Below are positions 17,601-26,258 of a DNA stretch of 64,000 nt, piece after piece. The position numbers were made by a program, and so were the translations under genes. Source of the DNA: Cacconaster sp045601245 (GTDB lineage Bacteria > Bacteroidota > Bacteroidia > Bacteroidales > UBA932); NCBI GenBank assembly GCA_045601245.1, contig JAZRZH010000026.1, forward strand, positions 1-64,000, read 5' to 3'. The notes beneath the pieces were generated by a model. That model was given only the letters and a program-made list of their open reading frames with translations. It did not search any database and was not told the DNA's origin. The stretch's first letter is position 1, and every line of letters starts with the position of its first letter.

Positions 17601-19208
17601 GGCGAAATAAAAGTGAACGGACCTCTCAACAAACTCAGTATCTCCGGTTCCGACACAAGATTCAACAACCTTGCCTGCAAGGTCGACTTCACGCAGGTAC
17701 CATATATCATCAACGGACCGTTCAACATCACCGACAGAGGAGTCACATTTGAAAATGACACCATCACCGACCTGCTTGGCAACACCGGCAGGGTCAACGG
17801 AGGCGTTTCATATAATAACTTCAAGAACATTAATCTTGGTGTCAAGTTCCGGCTTATGGATATGCTCGCCCTCAATACTACCGAAGCTGATGCGGACAAC
17901 GGATTCTACGGCCGCGCATTCGGTACAGGCAGCGTATCGATCACGGGGCCGCTCGACAACATAATGCTCGGCATAAACGTCAGGACCGGAGAAGGCGCGG
18001 TGCATATCCCGCTCAATTCCTCCGGATCCGAGAAGACATCCATACTGACATTTGCAGACATCGAACAGCCCATATTTGACGAATATGATTCACTTCTTGT
18101 AAAAAAGGCATTGAAAGCCGATGAAAAGAGCAAGTCATCCCTCGGTGTCAATGTGAAGCTCAATGTTACGCAGCTGACCGAGATCGGCCTCGACATCAAC
18201 CGTTCCCTCGGTGATATGCTTAAAGCGCGCGGCACCGGAAATGTGGAAATCAACGTAGGGCGCGACCTGTTTGACATCAAGGGCGGATACAATATCGACG
18301 AAGGCAGCTATAAGTTCGCCCTGATGGGAATCACTTCAAAAGACTTCATTATCAATCCTGGCGGCACCATCAACTTCACCGGCGACATAATGCAGTCGGA
18401 CCTCAATATGACCGCCACATACAGGACAAAGGCATCGATGGGACCGCTGATCGCCGACACGACATCTGTAAGCACGCGCCGCACCGTAAACTGCGGCATC
18501 GACATTTCCGGCAAGTTATCGAACCCGCAACTCGGGTTCAATATAGACATCCCTGACCTCGACCCTGCCACAAAGGGGCGCGTCGAAGCGGCCCTCAGCT
18601 CGGAGGACAAGCGGCTCAAACAGTTCCTGGCTCTCCTGGTCTCCGGCAGTTTCGTGCCTGACGAGCAGTCCGGCATCGTAAACAACACAACTGTGCTCTA
18701 TTCGAATGCCTCCGAAATTATGGCCAACCAGGTCAACAATATATTCCGGCAATTGGAAATCCCTCTTGACCTCGGATTCAACTACCAGCCTGGTACCGGA
18801 GGCGTGGATATCTTCGACGTGGCCATATCCACTCAATTGTTCAACAACCGCGTGACAATCAACGGAAACATCGGCAACCAGGATTACCTGTCATCCAGCA
18901 GCAACAGCGAAGTGGTCGGCAATGTGGATATGGAGGTAAAGATCAACAAGAGCGGAAGGCTCCGCATCAACCTCTTCTCGCACGCCGCAGACCGTTACAG
19001 CAACTATCTCGACCAGACACAGCGCAACGGGGCAGGTATCGTTTTCCAGGAAGAATTCGATACATTCAGGGAACTCTGGATGAAGATATTCCGCCGCCGT
19101 TACTCCGCGACACCGGGGACGATCCCCGTCACAATGCCGCGCGAGTCCGGCTATAGGGTCATCCGCCCGCTCTCAGATACACTCAAGATCAGTCCGACCG
19201 AGTTCTAA
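14673..19208 (+). CDS. tamB: TamB-like translocation/assembly protein
   Basis: The very large 1511-residue protein has one N-terminal membrane segment (about residues 7-30), a long run of repetitive beta-strand sequence, and a C-terminal DUF490/TamB domain (about the last 350 residues, with GTINFTGDIMQSDLNMTATY and QLEIPLDLGFNYQ). TamB-type proteins bridge the inner and outer membranes as a hydrophobic groove, helping phospholipid transport and outer-membrane protein assembly. Length and architecture are typical for Bacteroidota, where the partner TamA-like barrel is often encoded elsewhere; none is seen here. Its end lies 11 bases from the convergent mtaB gene. Confidence 0.9.
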   Translation: MKTLRRIIVGILLVAILLPLAVIVAVQIPSMQTFVSKKVTQALSDNIEGNISVGKVYILPLHTAIITDLSITEPEGDTILAVRKLSANIEGKTLFSSEELKVNRIILDGGVAHMRYVTPDETNISRLLAQFASSEKTESSLPWKNISVGKVKVNGIDFTLDNPFVEQPKCDIKAGSVDFNNLDVQKLHLSASDLFYTKEGDAGCRIADLSFTERNSGYNLRTFKASISAGNDGISVKNLKFDDGFSKLTADCELTTESLKDLSSFAKEVPFSLNIKSSAINAATLKAFLPNANIPNLKLKVAGEIYGMVDDLVVDGLYVESESGITVLDLDAKVNGLPDIDNARVDLHLNDCHTTTADISQIIKSVNEKFKESTVSKYLPGETITINGTVNGLLSDLIAVLDVDTGEYGRIDTDIECKGLTDNIPRLGGKVSGQSIAIGKFLNDTLFTDITFSSAVAMELGKKPAVLIDNLNIESFGFKGYNYSGITACGALESNRLCAILESQDPNIQMNADISAILDDNAVNYYKANVKLGHADLHSLKFDSRDTSIVNGEIIAEIEQTEDNVILGQAKLKDIRILLADGRHDLGNINAKAYFDREEQYNIEVTSSLADASYRGSSSIKELASDARVLLSRELGNILEIDRSTLKESEGSNGCTFALKTGNIKPLAAFIMPDLTISEGTTVNAALNGSKSIDIEAKSSLISLGDNHIKNLRLVAADDSGPIRAKIHADIIQRGDIILKNNNITTDIENNTIDIGYRFDNGETENWDGSFNAALLFPEKVEGGDLFIADIAKSYINVEGSKWQFIPSTVRYRNKHIGIEDFRAYCGNQFITANGVVSDSKLDTLNVKINQVDISVINELTKTPVDIQGIFTGKASAFGLLAKDRGMLLDLNGDGLAANQEPLGSIHLLCKWDEAKERFNMLIDNRLNDRKPINAIGYFKPSDKTINVQASLDELAVSWLDPLLTGIVSDMGGSLSGEIKVNGPLNKLSISGSDTRFNNLACKVDFTQVPYIINGPFNITDRGVTFENDTITDLLGNTGRVNGGVSYNNFKNINLGVKFRLMDMLALNTTEADADNGFYGRAFGTGSVSITGPLDNIMLGINVRTGEGAVHIPLNSSGSEKTSILTFADIEQPIFDEYDSLLVKKALKADEKSKSSLGVNVKLNVTQLTEIGLDINRSLGDMLKARGTGNVEINVGRDLFDIKGGYNIDEGSYKFALMGITSKDFIINPGGTINFTGDIMQSDLNMTATYRTKASMGPLIADTTSVSTRRTVNCGIDISGKLSNPQLGFNIDIPDLDPATKGRVEAALSSEDKRLKQFLALLVSGSFVPDEQSGIVNNTTVLYSNASEIMANQVNNIFRQLEIPLDLGFNYQPGTGGVDIFDVAISTQLFNNRVTINGNIGNQDYLSSSSNSEVVGNVDMEVKINKSGRLRINLFSHAADRYSNYLDQTQRNGAGIVFQEEFDTFRELWMKIFRRRYSATPGTIPVTMPRESGYRVIRPLSDTLKISPTEF

Positions 19209-19219
19209 CGATTTTTCAA

Positions 19220-20518
19220 TCAGATTTCCAATTCGACCATTTCCCCGATGAAAGCCGGGTCATATGGCCGCTCGACGCGGATGTAGTTCTCCGTATATCC
19301 GAACATCATACCGCCTTTCTGCGTACTCTCGAAGAGGACATTCGCCGTCCGCCCGACATTCGCAGCGCAGAATTCGGCGTGAAGTCTGTCGGAAAGTTCC
19401 TCGAGGCGGGCCACGCGCTCCGCCTTGACGGCGGCAGTCAGCTGGTCGGGCCGCGCCGCAGCCTCGGTGTCATCCCTGCGCGAATACGGGAAAATATGCA
19501 GGAACGCCGGACGCACGCGGCTGAGCAGGTTGTATGTCTCCATGAAGTCCTCCTCCGTCTCACCCGGAAAACCGACTATGACATCAATGCCGAAAAAGAC
19601 GCGGGTGTATCTCTCCTCCGCCGGCTCGAGAATATCCCGGACCAGTGCGATCTTGTCCTCGAACATCTTCGACGTATATCTGCGGTGCATAGCCTTGAGA
19701 GTCTTGTCGCAGCCCGACTGTATCGGTATATGGAAATGCGGCAGGAATTTGGTGCCGGTTGCGATCCAACGCAGTATCTCCTCCGTCAGCAGATTCGGCT
19801 CAATGGATGAAATGCGGTAGCGCTCTATGCCTTCAACGGCATTGAGAGCCTTGAGCAGGTCGAGGAATGACTCTCCGGTGGATTTGCCGAAGTCACCAAT
19901 ATTGACTCCGGTCAGGACTATCTCCTTCACCCCTTCCACCGCGGCTTCGCGGGCCTGGGACACAATTGTGGAAACTGGGATGTTGCGGCTCCGCCCGCGG
20001 GCGAGCCAAACCGTACAATATGAGCAGTGGTAGTCACAACCGTCCTGGACCTTGAGGAAGGAACGCGTTCGCTCGCCGGTGGAGTACGCCGGAAATATGC
20101 AGTCTATCGCCTTTTCCGGACAGCTGTACGCCTTCGGAGCCGGATTGAGGCCTGCGCGGCGCTGCTCCAGCAACTCCGCCACCAGTTCATATACGCGCGG
20201 CTTGTCCTGGGCTCCAGTGACAATGTCCACCCCTTCGATATTCAGTATCTCCTGCGGCTTGAGCTGAGCGTAGCAGCCTGTAACCGCAATGACCGCATCC
20301 GGAGATATCTTCTGCAACTTGCGGATTATGTTGCGGCACTTCTTGTCCGCCGTCTCCGTGACGGAGCAGGTATTTATAACAAACACGTCAGCACCCTCGA
20401 CGGGCTTGACAGCCTTGAATCCGTGCTGCACGAACTCGCGGGAGAGCGTCGAACTCTCCGAATAGTTCAGTTTGCAGCCCAGCGTCGCGAACGCCACCCT
20501 CATTTGCTCTGCTGCCAT
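19220..20518 (-). CDS. mtaB: tRNA t6A methylthiotransferase MtaB
   Basis: The 432-residue radical-SAM methylthiotransferase converts t6A37 to ms2t6A37. The N-terminal MTTase domain carries three cluster cysteines (residues 14, 51 and 82; TLGCKLNYSE, INTCSVT, VTGCYAQ). The radical-SAM cluster motif CDYHCSYC lies at 161-168, and a short TRAM-like end follows. The chosen start leaves a one-base gap after folB; MRVAFATLG a few residues on is an alternative. It works downstream of TsaD, which is encoded in this window. Confidence 0.92.
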   Translation of the reverse strand: MAAEQMRVAFATLGCKLNYSESSTLSREFVQHGFKAVKPVEGADVFVINTCSVTETADKKCRNIIRKLQKISPDAVIAVTGCYAQLKPQEILNIEGVDIVTGAQDKPRVYELVAELLEQRRAGLNPAPKAYSCPEKAIDCIFPAYSTGERTRSFLKVQDGCDYHCSYCTVWLARGRSRNIPVSTIVSQAREAAVEGVKEIVLTGVNIGDFGKSTGESFLDLLKALNAVEGIERYRISSIEPNLLTEEILRWIATGTKFLPHFHIPIQSGCDKTLKAMHRRYTSKMFEDKIALVRDILEPAEERYTRVFFGIDVIVGFPGETEEDFMETYNLLSRVRPAFLHIFPYSRRDDTEAAARPDQLTAAVKAERVARLEELSDRLHAEFCAANVGRTANVLFESTQKGGMMFGYTENYIRVERPYDPAFIGEMVELEI

Positions 20519-20519
20519 A

Positions 20520-20864
20520 TCAACGGTCAATTGTAACTGATGAAGACTCCACCCTGCCTTCAACCGGAGGGTTGTATTTGGTGACTCTGACACTTAGATA
20601 CGTCAATGCCGGAAAAGCCGAGAGTACGGCTTCGCGTATGCGCCAGGCAACGTTTTCGAGAAGATTGGAAGGTATGGCCATCTGCTCCTTGACGATGTCA
20701 TAGACTTGCGCGTAATTCACCGCATGGACGAGGTCATCGGTGCGCGCAGCACGCTCCATATCGTAGTCGAAGGCGATATCCACGCTGAAGTCATTGCCTT
20801 CACGTCTCTCCTGCTCCAGGCAGCCGTGATAGGCATAGAACTGCATATTGTCGAGTCTTACCAT
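20520..20864 (-). CDS. folB: Dihydroneopterin aldolase
   Basis: The 114-residue FolB-type tunnelling-fold enzyme of folate synthesis cleaves dihydroneopterin to 6-hydroxymethyl-dihydropterin and glycolaldehyde. Family marks are the N-terminal FYAYHGCLEQER, the central VNYAQVYDIVKEQM, and LLENVAWRIREAVL. It is coupled to mtaB, whose start follows its stop by one base. A TACCTTTG box (20889-20882) about 18 bases before the start fits a Bacteroidota promoter. Confidence 0.9.
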   Translation of the reverse strand: MVRLDNMQFYAYHGCLEQERREGNDFSVDIAFDYDMERAARTDDLVHAVNYAQVYDIVKEQMAIPSNLLENVAWRIREAVLSAFPALTYLSVRVTKYNPPVEGRVESSSVTIDR

Positions 20865-20881
20865 TGTCGTAAGTATTTCTG

Positions 20882-20889
20882 CAAAGGTA
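20882..20889 (-). promoter_or_regulatory. Candidate -7 box for folB-mtaB
   Basis: TACCTTTG on the - strand fits TAnnTTTG. It sits between the end of the TonB receptor gene and folB, so folB-mtaB need not depend on the receptor's transcript. Confidence 0.45.
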
Positions 20890-20946
20890 ATACTATTTTG
20901 TTGACTATGGTGTCAATATCCACGTCCGGATCCTTGATATCGATTT

Positions 20947-23256
20947 TCAGAACGAAAGAGAGACACCGCATTGGAGGGAACGTGGAAGCGAAGGCCCATA
21001 AATATATCCGGAATCCCTGAACTCACCGACATCGAAATCCCGCTGATAGGAATTGAAGATATTCTTTACCGCGACCGACACTTCCAGTGAGCAGGTATTC
21101 ATCATCCTGAAATCATAGCCGGCTCTGGCACCCACATCCCAGAACGAAGGCGTAGTCACGGCTACGTCAAGCGGTGTGCCGCTGCCTTCCATATGCGGCG
21201 TGAGCATCGGTCCCGTATATGTACCGTTGAGGCTAAGGTTCAGTTTTCTGACCGGAGCATAATTCGCCACGAGATATCCGTATGAATCCGGAGAGCGGAA
21301 GACCTTCAAAGTCGGCCCGACATCCGGATTGGAACTCCAGACTTCCGGTTCGGAATAGCGGCTTCTCTGGAACGTGATGCCGGCCTGGATGCTGAATTTG
21401 CTGCCAACCGAAGCCTGGGCCTCCAGATTGCAGCCGAGCACACTCTCTCCGGAACCGTTGTATCTTTCCATCACGCTGCTCATTCCCTCATCGGCTCTTT
21501 CGTCCGTCTGACGGAGCGCAAAGGTATCTTCAAGCAGGATGTAGAAGCCTTCGGCCATCAGGTTCAGTTTCACTGTACCGAAGCTGTGGTACCAGTCTCC
21601 GGAGAGGCTGAATGAATGGGACTTCTCTTCCTTCAGATTGTCAGCTAGACGGATTCTGACCCTTTCGCCTCCCACGACGGAGATATGCAGGTCCTCGTCG
21701 AAGGCCTGTGGAGCCCTGAATCCGCTGGCATATACCGCCCTGAATCCCAGGTCGCGGAAAGGGCTGTACCGGACGTTGACTCTTGGGGACCATATAGGAG
21801 TCTTTATCAGATTGTGCCTGTCAAACCTCACTCCCGCGAGGATGGACCAATGCTCGTTCTTCCATTCGTTTTGGGCGAATGCGCTCACAATCCTGACGGT
21901 CTGGTCCGTGGTTTGGTCATATCCTAAGGAGACATCGTGCAATTTGTCAAAATTGTACTCCGCCCCCACGAGAAGCTGCGACGGCATAAACAGGCACTTC
22001 AAAAAACTGTATGAATACTGGCCTCCGGTCACAGCTGTAATGTCCGAAGTCTTCCCGTATGCATTGGGGTCCATCTGACTACCATAGTAGCTGTTGCGGT
22101 TGATGAGCTGTGCTGACGTATATGCGCTGTAGTGGTGCCTGTTGTCGGCACTCTGGCCTTCGTAGCAGATGGAGCCGCTATTGTTCACGTGCTCGGTCTG
22201 CTCCGCAATCAGAGCCTCGTGAACCGGTCTGTCAAGCCTGTCACCCCCGCGGCGGTATTCCTTCACGCCGTGGTACTCCAGGCTCAGTTTTGAAAACGGC
22301 GAGACAAGAAGGTGCGCCCGTGTCCCGATGGTGATTGAGTTGATGGTGGGAATGTCGCTGAATCCGTCAGAATTGGCATCATAGCTGTCGCGCGAACGTT
22401 TCTGCCCGAACACATAGGCCCCCGCCTTACCATTGTCCGCCACCATCGAGGCATTGACATTCGTGACGTTGTCAAAAGTACTGCCGCCGCTGATTGAGGT
22501 GAGGCTGTGACCGACATTGGCACTTGGTGCCTTCGCTTCCTTGGTTATAATATTGATGGTGCCTCCGATGGCGGATGCGCCGTAAAGCGCCGAGCCTCCG
22601 CCGCGGACAACCTCCACCCTCTCTATCATCGAAGCCGGTATCTGCTCCAGCCCATATACTCCGGCAAGAGCGGAGAAAACGGGGCGGGAATCTATGAGAA
22701 CCTGGGAATAATGCCCGCAGAGGCCGTTGATACGGGCCTGGGCGAAACCGCAGTTCTGGCAGTCATTCTCCACCCGCACACCTGGCTGGAAGGCCAGACC
22801 ATCAGCCAGCGTCGGAGACGAAGTCGTGGCGAATATCTTAGGGTCCAGCACATTCACAAGGATAGGGGATTCTTTTCTGGAGGTATGGCTTCTGGTGGCG
22901 CTGACCACGACTCCATCAAGCGACAGCTGTTCCTCCGAAATGGAGATATTCACTTCCTGTGACTCTCCGCTCTTCACCTCGATGCTGACATAACTGTCCG
23001 AGTAGCCTATAGCCGTTGCGATGAGTTCATATTGTCCTGTCGGGACATTCCTGAGTGAATAATGTCCGGAGGATGAGGTCTGTGTGCCTATCTGCGTTCC
23101 TTTCAACATCACAGTTATGTATGGAAGGTGTTCGCCGGTCTTTGAATCCGTTACGTGCCCCTGAATGCTTGAATCAGTATTCGACTGCGCATATGCGCCG
23201 AATGCTCCCGGGCTCAATACGAGGGCGAGAGCACACAAAATATGTTTGAATTTCAT
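20947..23256 (-). CDS. TonB-dependent outer-membrane receptor, probable metal uptake
   Basis: The 769-residue receptor has a signal peptide ending near AYAQS (residue about 25), then a carboxypeptidase-regulatory-like domain (about 30-115), a TonB plug (about 125-235) and a 22-stranded barrel ending in the aromatic LQCGVSLSF. The plug carries a distinctive NDCQNCGFAQARINGL segment with a CxxC pair, followed by the usual VEVVRGGGSALYGASAIGG. The gene just upstream encodes an exported His-rich protein, which points to a transition metal (zinc, copper, nickel or cobalt) as ligand. Heme or cobalamin cannot be excluded. Confidence 0.85.
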   Translation of the reverse strand: MKFKHILCALALVLSPGAFGAYAQSNTDSSIQGHVTDSKTGEHLPYITVMLKGTQIGTQTSSSGHYSLRNVPTGQYELIATAIGYSDSYVSIEVKSGESQEVNISISEEQLSLDGVVVSATRSHTSRKESPILVNVLDPKIFATTSSPTLADGLAFQPGVRVENDCQNCGFAQARINGLCGHYSQVLIDSRPVFSALAGVYGLEQIPASMIERVEVVRGGGSALYGASAIGGTINIITKEAKAPSANVGHSLTSISGGSTFDNVTNVNASMVADNGKAGAYVFGQKRSRDSYDANSDGFSDIPTINSITIGTRAHLLVSPFSKLSLEYHGVKEYRRGGDRLDRPVHEALIAEQTEHVNNSGSICYEGQSADNRHHYSAYTSAQLINRNSYYGSQMDPNAYGKTSDITAVTGGQYSYSFLKCLFMPSQLLVGAEYNFDKLHDVSLGYDQTTDQTVRIVSAFAQNEWKNEHWSILAGVRFDRHNLIKTPIWSPRVNVRYSPFRDLGFRAVYASGFRAPQAFDEDLHISVVGGERVRIRLADNLKEEKSHSFSLSGDWYHSFGTVKLNLMAEGFYILLEDTFALRQTDERADEGMSSVMERYNGSGESVLGCNLEAQASVGSKFSIQAGITFQRSRYSEPEVWSSNPDVGPTLKVFRSPDSYGYLVANYAPVRKLNLSLNGTYTGPMLTPHMEGSGTPLDVAVTTPSFWDVGARAGYDFRMMNTCSLEVSVAVKNIFNSYQRDFDVGEFRDSGYIYGPSLPRSLQCGVSLSF

Positions 23257-23325
23257 GTGTGATTTTGATGTTTATATAATACGACAACAGGGCCGCTCAT
23301 CGTGGGCGGCCGTAATGAAACGGTA

Positions 23326-23664
23326 TTATACAGACATCGGAGGACCACGGAGGGATATCGTCCCCGGATGGATTCCAGAAACAAAAGCGCTTTTGTCGGA
23401 ATGCGCCGACTCCATCAGCGGACACTGCGGACAATCGATCCCGTCCGCAGAATCGGACAAATCGAAAATGTTCGCCGAAAGGAGGCTTATCGCCTGGAAC
23501 TGCGCAGTGTTATGAGTATGGGATTTCGCGCTCCAGGGATGGGAGTGGACAATCTTGCCGGAAACGCCCTCGTGAGTATGGACAAAGAGATTTGTGGACG
23601 CAAAGAAAAATGCGAACAACAAAAGCAGAACCACACTGCTGTGCTTTGAAAATCTCCTGCTCAT
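23326..23664 (-). CDS. His-rich exported protein upstream of the TonB receptor
   Basis: The 112-residue protein has one strongly hydrophobic N-terminal segment (about residues 9-27), followed by a histidine-rich stretch containing HTHEG, HSHPW and SHTHN, and later DCPQCP. Similar short proteins precede TonB receptors in many Bacteroidota and are thought to bind metal in the periplasm. An upstream in-frame ATG would extend it by 12 residues but lies on the promoter. It reads directly toward the receptor with a 69-base gap. Confidence 0.65.
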   Translation of the reverse strand: MSRRFSKHSSVVLLLLFAFFFASTNLFVHTHEGVSGKIVHSHPWSAKSHTHNTAQFQAISLLSANIFDLSDSADGIDCPQCPLMESAHSDKSAFVSGIHPGTISLRGPPMSV

Positions 23665-23670
23665 CAGCTG

Positions 23671-23678
23671 CAAAGATA
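23671..23678 (-). promoter_or_regulatory. -7 box only six bases from a start codon
   Basis: TATCTTTG on the - strand ends six bases before the ATG at 23664. If transcription begins at the usual distance, the message is leaderless or nearly so. It lies in the short gap after the RsmI-like gene. Confidence 0.5.
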
Positions 23679-23686
23679 CGAAAAAA

Positions 23687-24385
23687 CTATAGCAGCACAA
23701 AGACGCACGGCCTCTTGCCGATTGTCAGTTTTTCCTTTTTCCACTGTTCGACCGTCCTGGTGCGGATGAACTGGTCCGGGCAGGATATCTCGGCCGCCAC
23801 GCAGATGCGTGTGGAAGACTTGCATACAGACAGCAGGTCAGCCATCAGGGAGTCGTTACGGTACGGTGTCTCGATGATGATCTGCGACTGATTGAATTTC
23901 TGCGCACGCTGCTCAATCTCGCGTATTGCCGACTTCCGGGCGTCCGGCTTGACCGGCAGGTAGCCGGTGAAAGCGAAACATTGGCCGTTGAGGCCGGAGG
24001 ACATCAGCGCCATCATAAGCGATGATGGGCCGACCTGAGGCACCACCTCCACCCCTTTCTGATGGGCAAGGGCTACCAGCTGCGCGCCGGGATCCGCCAC
24101 TGCGGGCAGACCGGCCTCCGAGATCAGGACCGCATCTCGCGTCCCGAGAAGCGTCATATATGAGGATATCTCCTCCGGAGTGGAATGCTCGTTTATCTCG
24201 TGGAACTCCAGCCCTTCGATGCGGCCCTTCAGGCCTGCCGCCGAAAGGAATCTGCGCGCGGTGCGCACCTCCTCCACGAAGAAGAGAGTAATGCCCTGCA
24301 GCAGAGCCAAAGTCGGCGCCGGAAGCACCAGCGCCGGGTCGTATTCCCCGAGAGGGGTAGGTATGAGATAGAGTTTGCCGTCCAT
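23687..24385 (-). CDS. RsmI-like SAM-dependent methyltransferase
   Basis: The 232-residue tetrapyrrole-methylase-fold protein resembles RsmI, which methylates the 2'-O of C1402 in 16S rRNA: N-terminal KLYLIPTPLGE, ISEAGLPAVADPGAQLV (about residues 92-108), VGPSSLMMALMSSGL and a RTVEQWKKEK end. It is shorter than enterobacterial RsmI (about 286 residues) and lacks the C-terminal domain. Bacteroidota often carry such a short paralogue besides true rsmI, so the exact target is uncertain. It is one base from the MBL gene and is probably co-transcribed with it. Confidence 0.75.
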   Translation of the reverse strand: MDGKLYLIPTPLGEYDPALVLPAPTLALLQGITLFFVEEVRTARRFLSAAGLKGRIEGLEFHEINEHSTPEEISSYMTLLGTRDAVLISEAGLPAVADPGAQLVALAHQKGVEVVPQVGPSSLMMALMSSGLNGQCFAFTGYLPVKPDARKSAIREIEQRAQKFNQSQIIIETPYRNDSLMADLLSVCKSSTRICVAAEISCPDQFIRTRTVEQWKKEKLTIGKRPCVFVLL

Positions 24386-24386
24386 A

Positions 24387-25169
24387 TCAGAATTCGACCG
24401 TCAGGCCGTCATAAGCAGGTTCGATACCCTCGGGAAGTTCGGCCGCCAGCTCTTCATAGCACGGCAGCTGATGCGAGAGATGTGTCAGGAAGGTACGCTT
24501 CGCCCCCACTCTCTTCGCTACCTCGAGAGCCTCCTCAAGGGAGAAATGAGATATGTGATGCCCGCGCCTGACCGTGTTGATCACGAAGATGTCAAGGTTG
24601 CGCAGCTTGTCGAACTCCTCTTCGGGAATAAGGTTCGCATCCGTGACGTATGCGAGGCTGCCGAAGCGGAAGCCCAGCACCGGGAGTTTGTGGTGGAAAG
24701 CGCGTACCGGCTGTATCTCCACGCCCTTTATCTCGAAAGGCCTGTTCTCTATAGTGACGAGATTGTACTCCGGCACACCGGGGTACTTATTTTCCGCGAA
24801 AGCGTAATAGAACACCTTGTGCATCGCGTCCTGAACCTTCTGCTCGCAGAAGATGGGAAACGCCGTGCAGACCTTGTATGAAGTGTCCTTATTGTAATTG
24901 AAAGCGCGCACGTCATCCAGGCCGCCGATATGGTCTATGTGGTGGTGCGTGATCAGGATGGCGTCAGGTCTTGACACACCCGCGCGCAGCATCTGCTGGC
25001 GGAAGTCCGGCCCGGCATCGATGACAAGTTCCAGCCCCTGATATCGCACGAGCGCAGAGGAGCGCAGCCGCTTGTCGCGCGGGTCCGTGCTCCTGCACAC
25101 CGGGCAGTCGCAGCCGATCATCGGCACGCCCTGGGATGTTCCTGTTCCGAGGAATGTAATTGAATTCAT
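24387..25169 (-). CDS. MBL-fold metallo-hydrolase (PhnP/lipoate-octanoyl-type family)
   Basis: The 260-residue metallo-beta-lactamase-fold protein begins with FLGTGTSQGVPMIGC and has a zinc-type CDCPVC segment, the hallmark THHHIDHIGGLDDVRAF (about residues 73-89) and a later FLTHLSHQLP. It is close to PhnP-like cyclic phosphodiesterases in layout; the cellular substrate in Bacteroidota is not known. The start MNSITFLGTG was preferred to a start six codons earlier. It leads a short operon with the RsmI-like gene. Confidence 0.8.
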   Translation of the reverse strand: MNSITFLGTGTSQGVPMIGCDCPVCRSTDPRDKRLRSSALVRYQGLELVIDAGPDFRQQMLRAGVSRPDAILITHHHIDHIGGLDDVRAFNYNKDTSYKVCTAFPIFCEQKVQDAMHKVFYYAFAENKYPGVPEYNLVTIENRPFEIKGVEIQPVRAFHHKLPVLGFRFGSLAYVTDANLIPEEEFDKLRNLDIFVINTVRRGHHISHFSLEEALEVAKRVGAKRTFLTHLSHQLPCYEELAAELPEGIEPAYDGLTVEF

Positions 25170-25280
25170 CAATGCAAAAATACTCAATTATCCGCAAAGA
25201 AGAGCGTCATCTATTAGCATATTGTCGGAATAAGCCGTAAATTGCGACTTTGTCAGACAACAGACAAATAGACAAAACAA

Positions 25281-26234
25281 ATGACAATCAAAGGCAAGGC
25301 ATACGGATATCTTCTTGGCGCGATAGCGGCGGCAAGCTTCGGCCTCAACCCCACCTTCACACTGCCGCTGTACGGATGCGGAATGAATCCGGATTCGGTG
25401 CTTCTGTTGCGCTACGGACTCGCAGTGCCGATAATCGCTGCGCTGATCCTGCTTCGAGGACGGAGTTTCAAAATCCCGAAGAAGGGCATCCTGCCCCTGG
25501 CCTGCATCGGAGTCGCAATGACAATCTCATCGCTGGCGCTCTACATCAGTTACAATTATATGGCCGCCGGCATCGCCTCGACGATCCTCTTCGTATACCC
25601 GCTGATCGTGGCGATAATAATGGCCGTATTCTATCACGAGAAACTGACAATGCAGACCATCCTCTGCATCCTGCTGGCCACCAGCGGCATACTCCTGCTC
25701 TACAACATAGGCGGCGGCGAAACCCTGAGCCTCTACGGGACGGCTATGGCGCTGGCCTCGGCGCTGGCTTATGCCATCTACCTGGTCGGTGTCAACCAGA
25801 AGCAGCTCGCAGGCACCGCAACGCTGACAATCACCTTCTGGGTACTGCTGACAGGAGCTGCAATCTATGCCGGCAGGATAGCGCTGGGCATCTCCGAACT
25901 CACGCTTCCGGACACCTGGTATCTCTGGCTCGACGCCGTGGGGCTGGCCGTCATACCGACCGTCATATCGCTCTTCTGCACCACGAAGGCCATCCAGATC
26001 ATCGGCTCCACACCAACGGCTATCCTCGGCGCGCTGGAGCCCGCCACCGCCGTCATTATGGGCATACTCCTCTTCAATGAAGGAATGACCGGCCGCGAGG
26101 CATTCGGCATCCTGATGATCCTCATCGCGGTGTCATTTGTCATCGCCGGCGGAGCGATGAACGGAAGCGCTATCACCCGCCATCTCACCCGCATACGTCA
26201 TATGTTCCCGAAAATAAGCAGGAAGCGGAATTAA
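25281..26234 (+). CDS. DMT-superfamily (EamA) transporter
   Basis: The 317-residue inner-membrane protein has ten predicted hydrophobic segments arranged as two EamA repeats (about residues 7-140 and 155-290). The second repeat contains the usual GSTPTAILGALEPATAVIMG segment. Such proteins export amino acids or other metabolites; the substrate is not visible. The C-terminus is short and basic (RHLTRIRHMFPKISRKRN). It is followed by another gene after 24 bases. Confidence 0.85.
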   Translation: MTIKGKAYGYLLGAIAAASFGLNPTFTLPLYGCGMNPDSVLLLRYGLAVPIIAALILLRGRSFKIPKKGILPLACIGVAMTISSLALYISYNYMAAGIASTILFVYPLIVAIIMAVFYHEKLTMQTILCILLATSGILLLYNIGGGETLSLYGTAMALASALAYAIYLVGVNQKQLAGTATLTITFWVLLTGAAIYAGRIALGISELTLPDTWYLWLDAVGLAVIPTVISLFCTTKAIQIIGSTPTAILGALEPATAVIMGILLFNEGMTGREAFGILMILIAVSFVIAGGAMNGSAITRHLTRIRHMFPKISRKRN

Positions 26235-26258
26235 ACACTCCGCACTTGGACAGACGCG

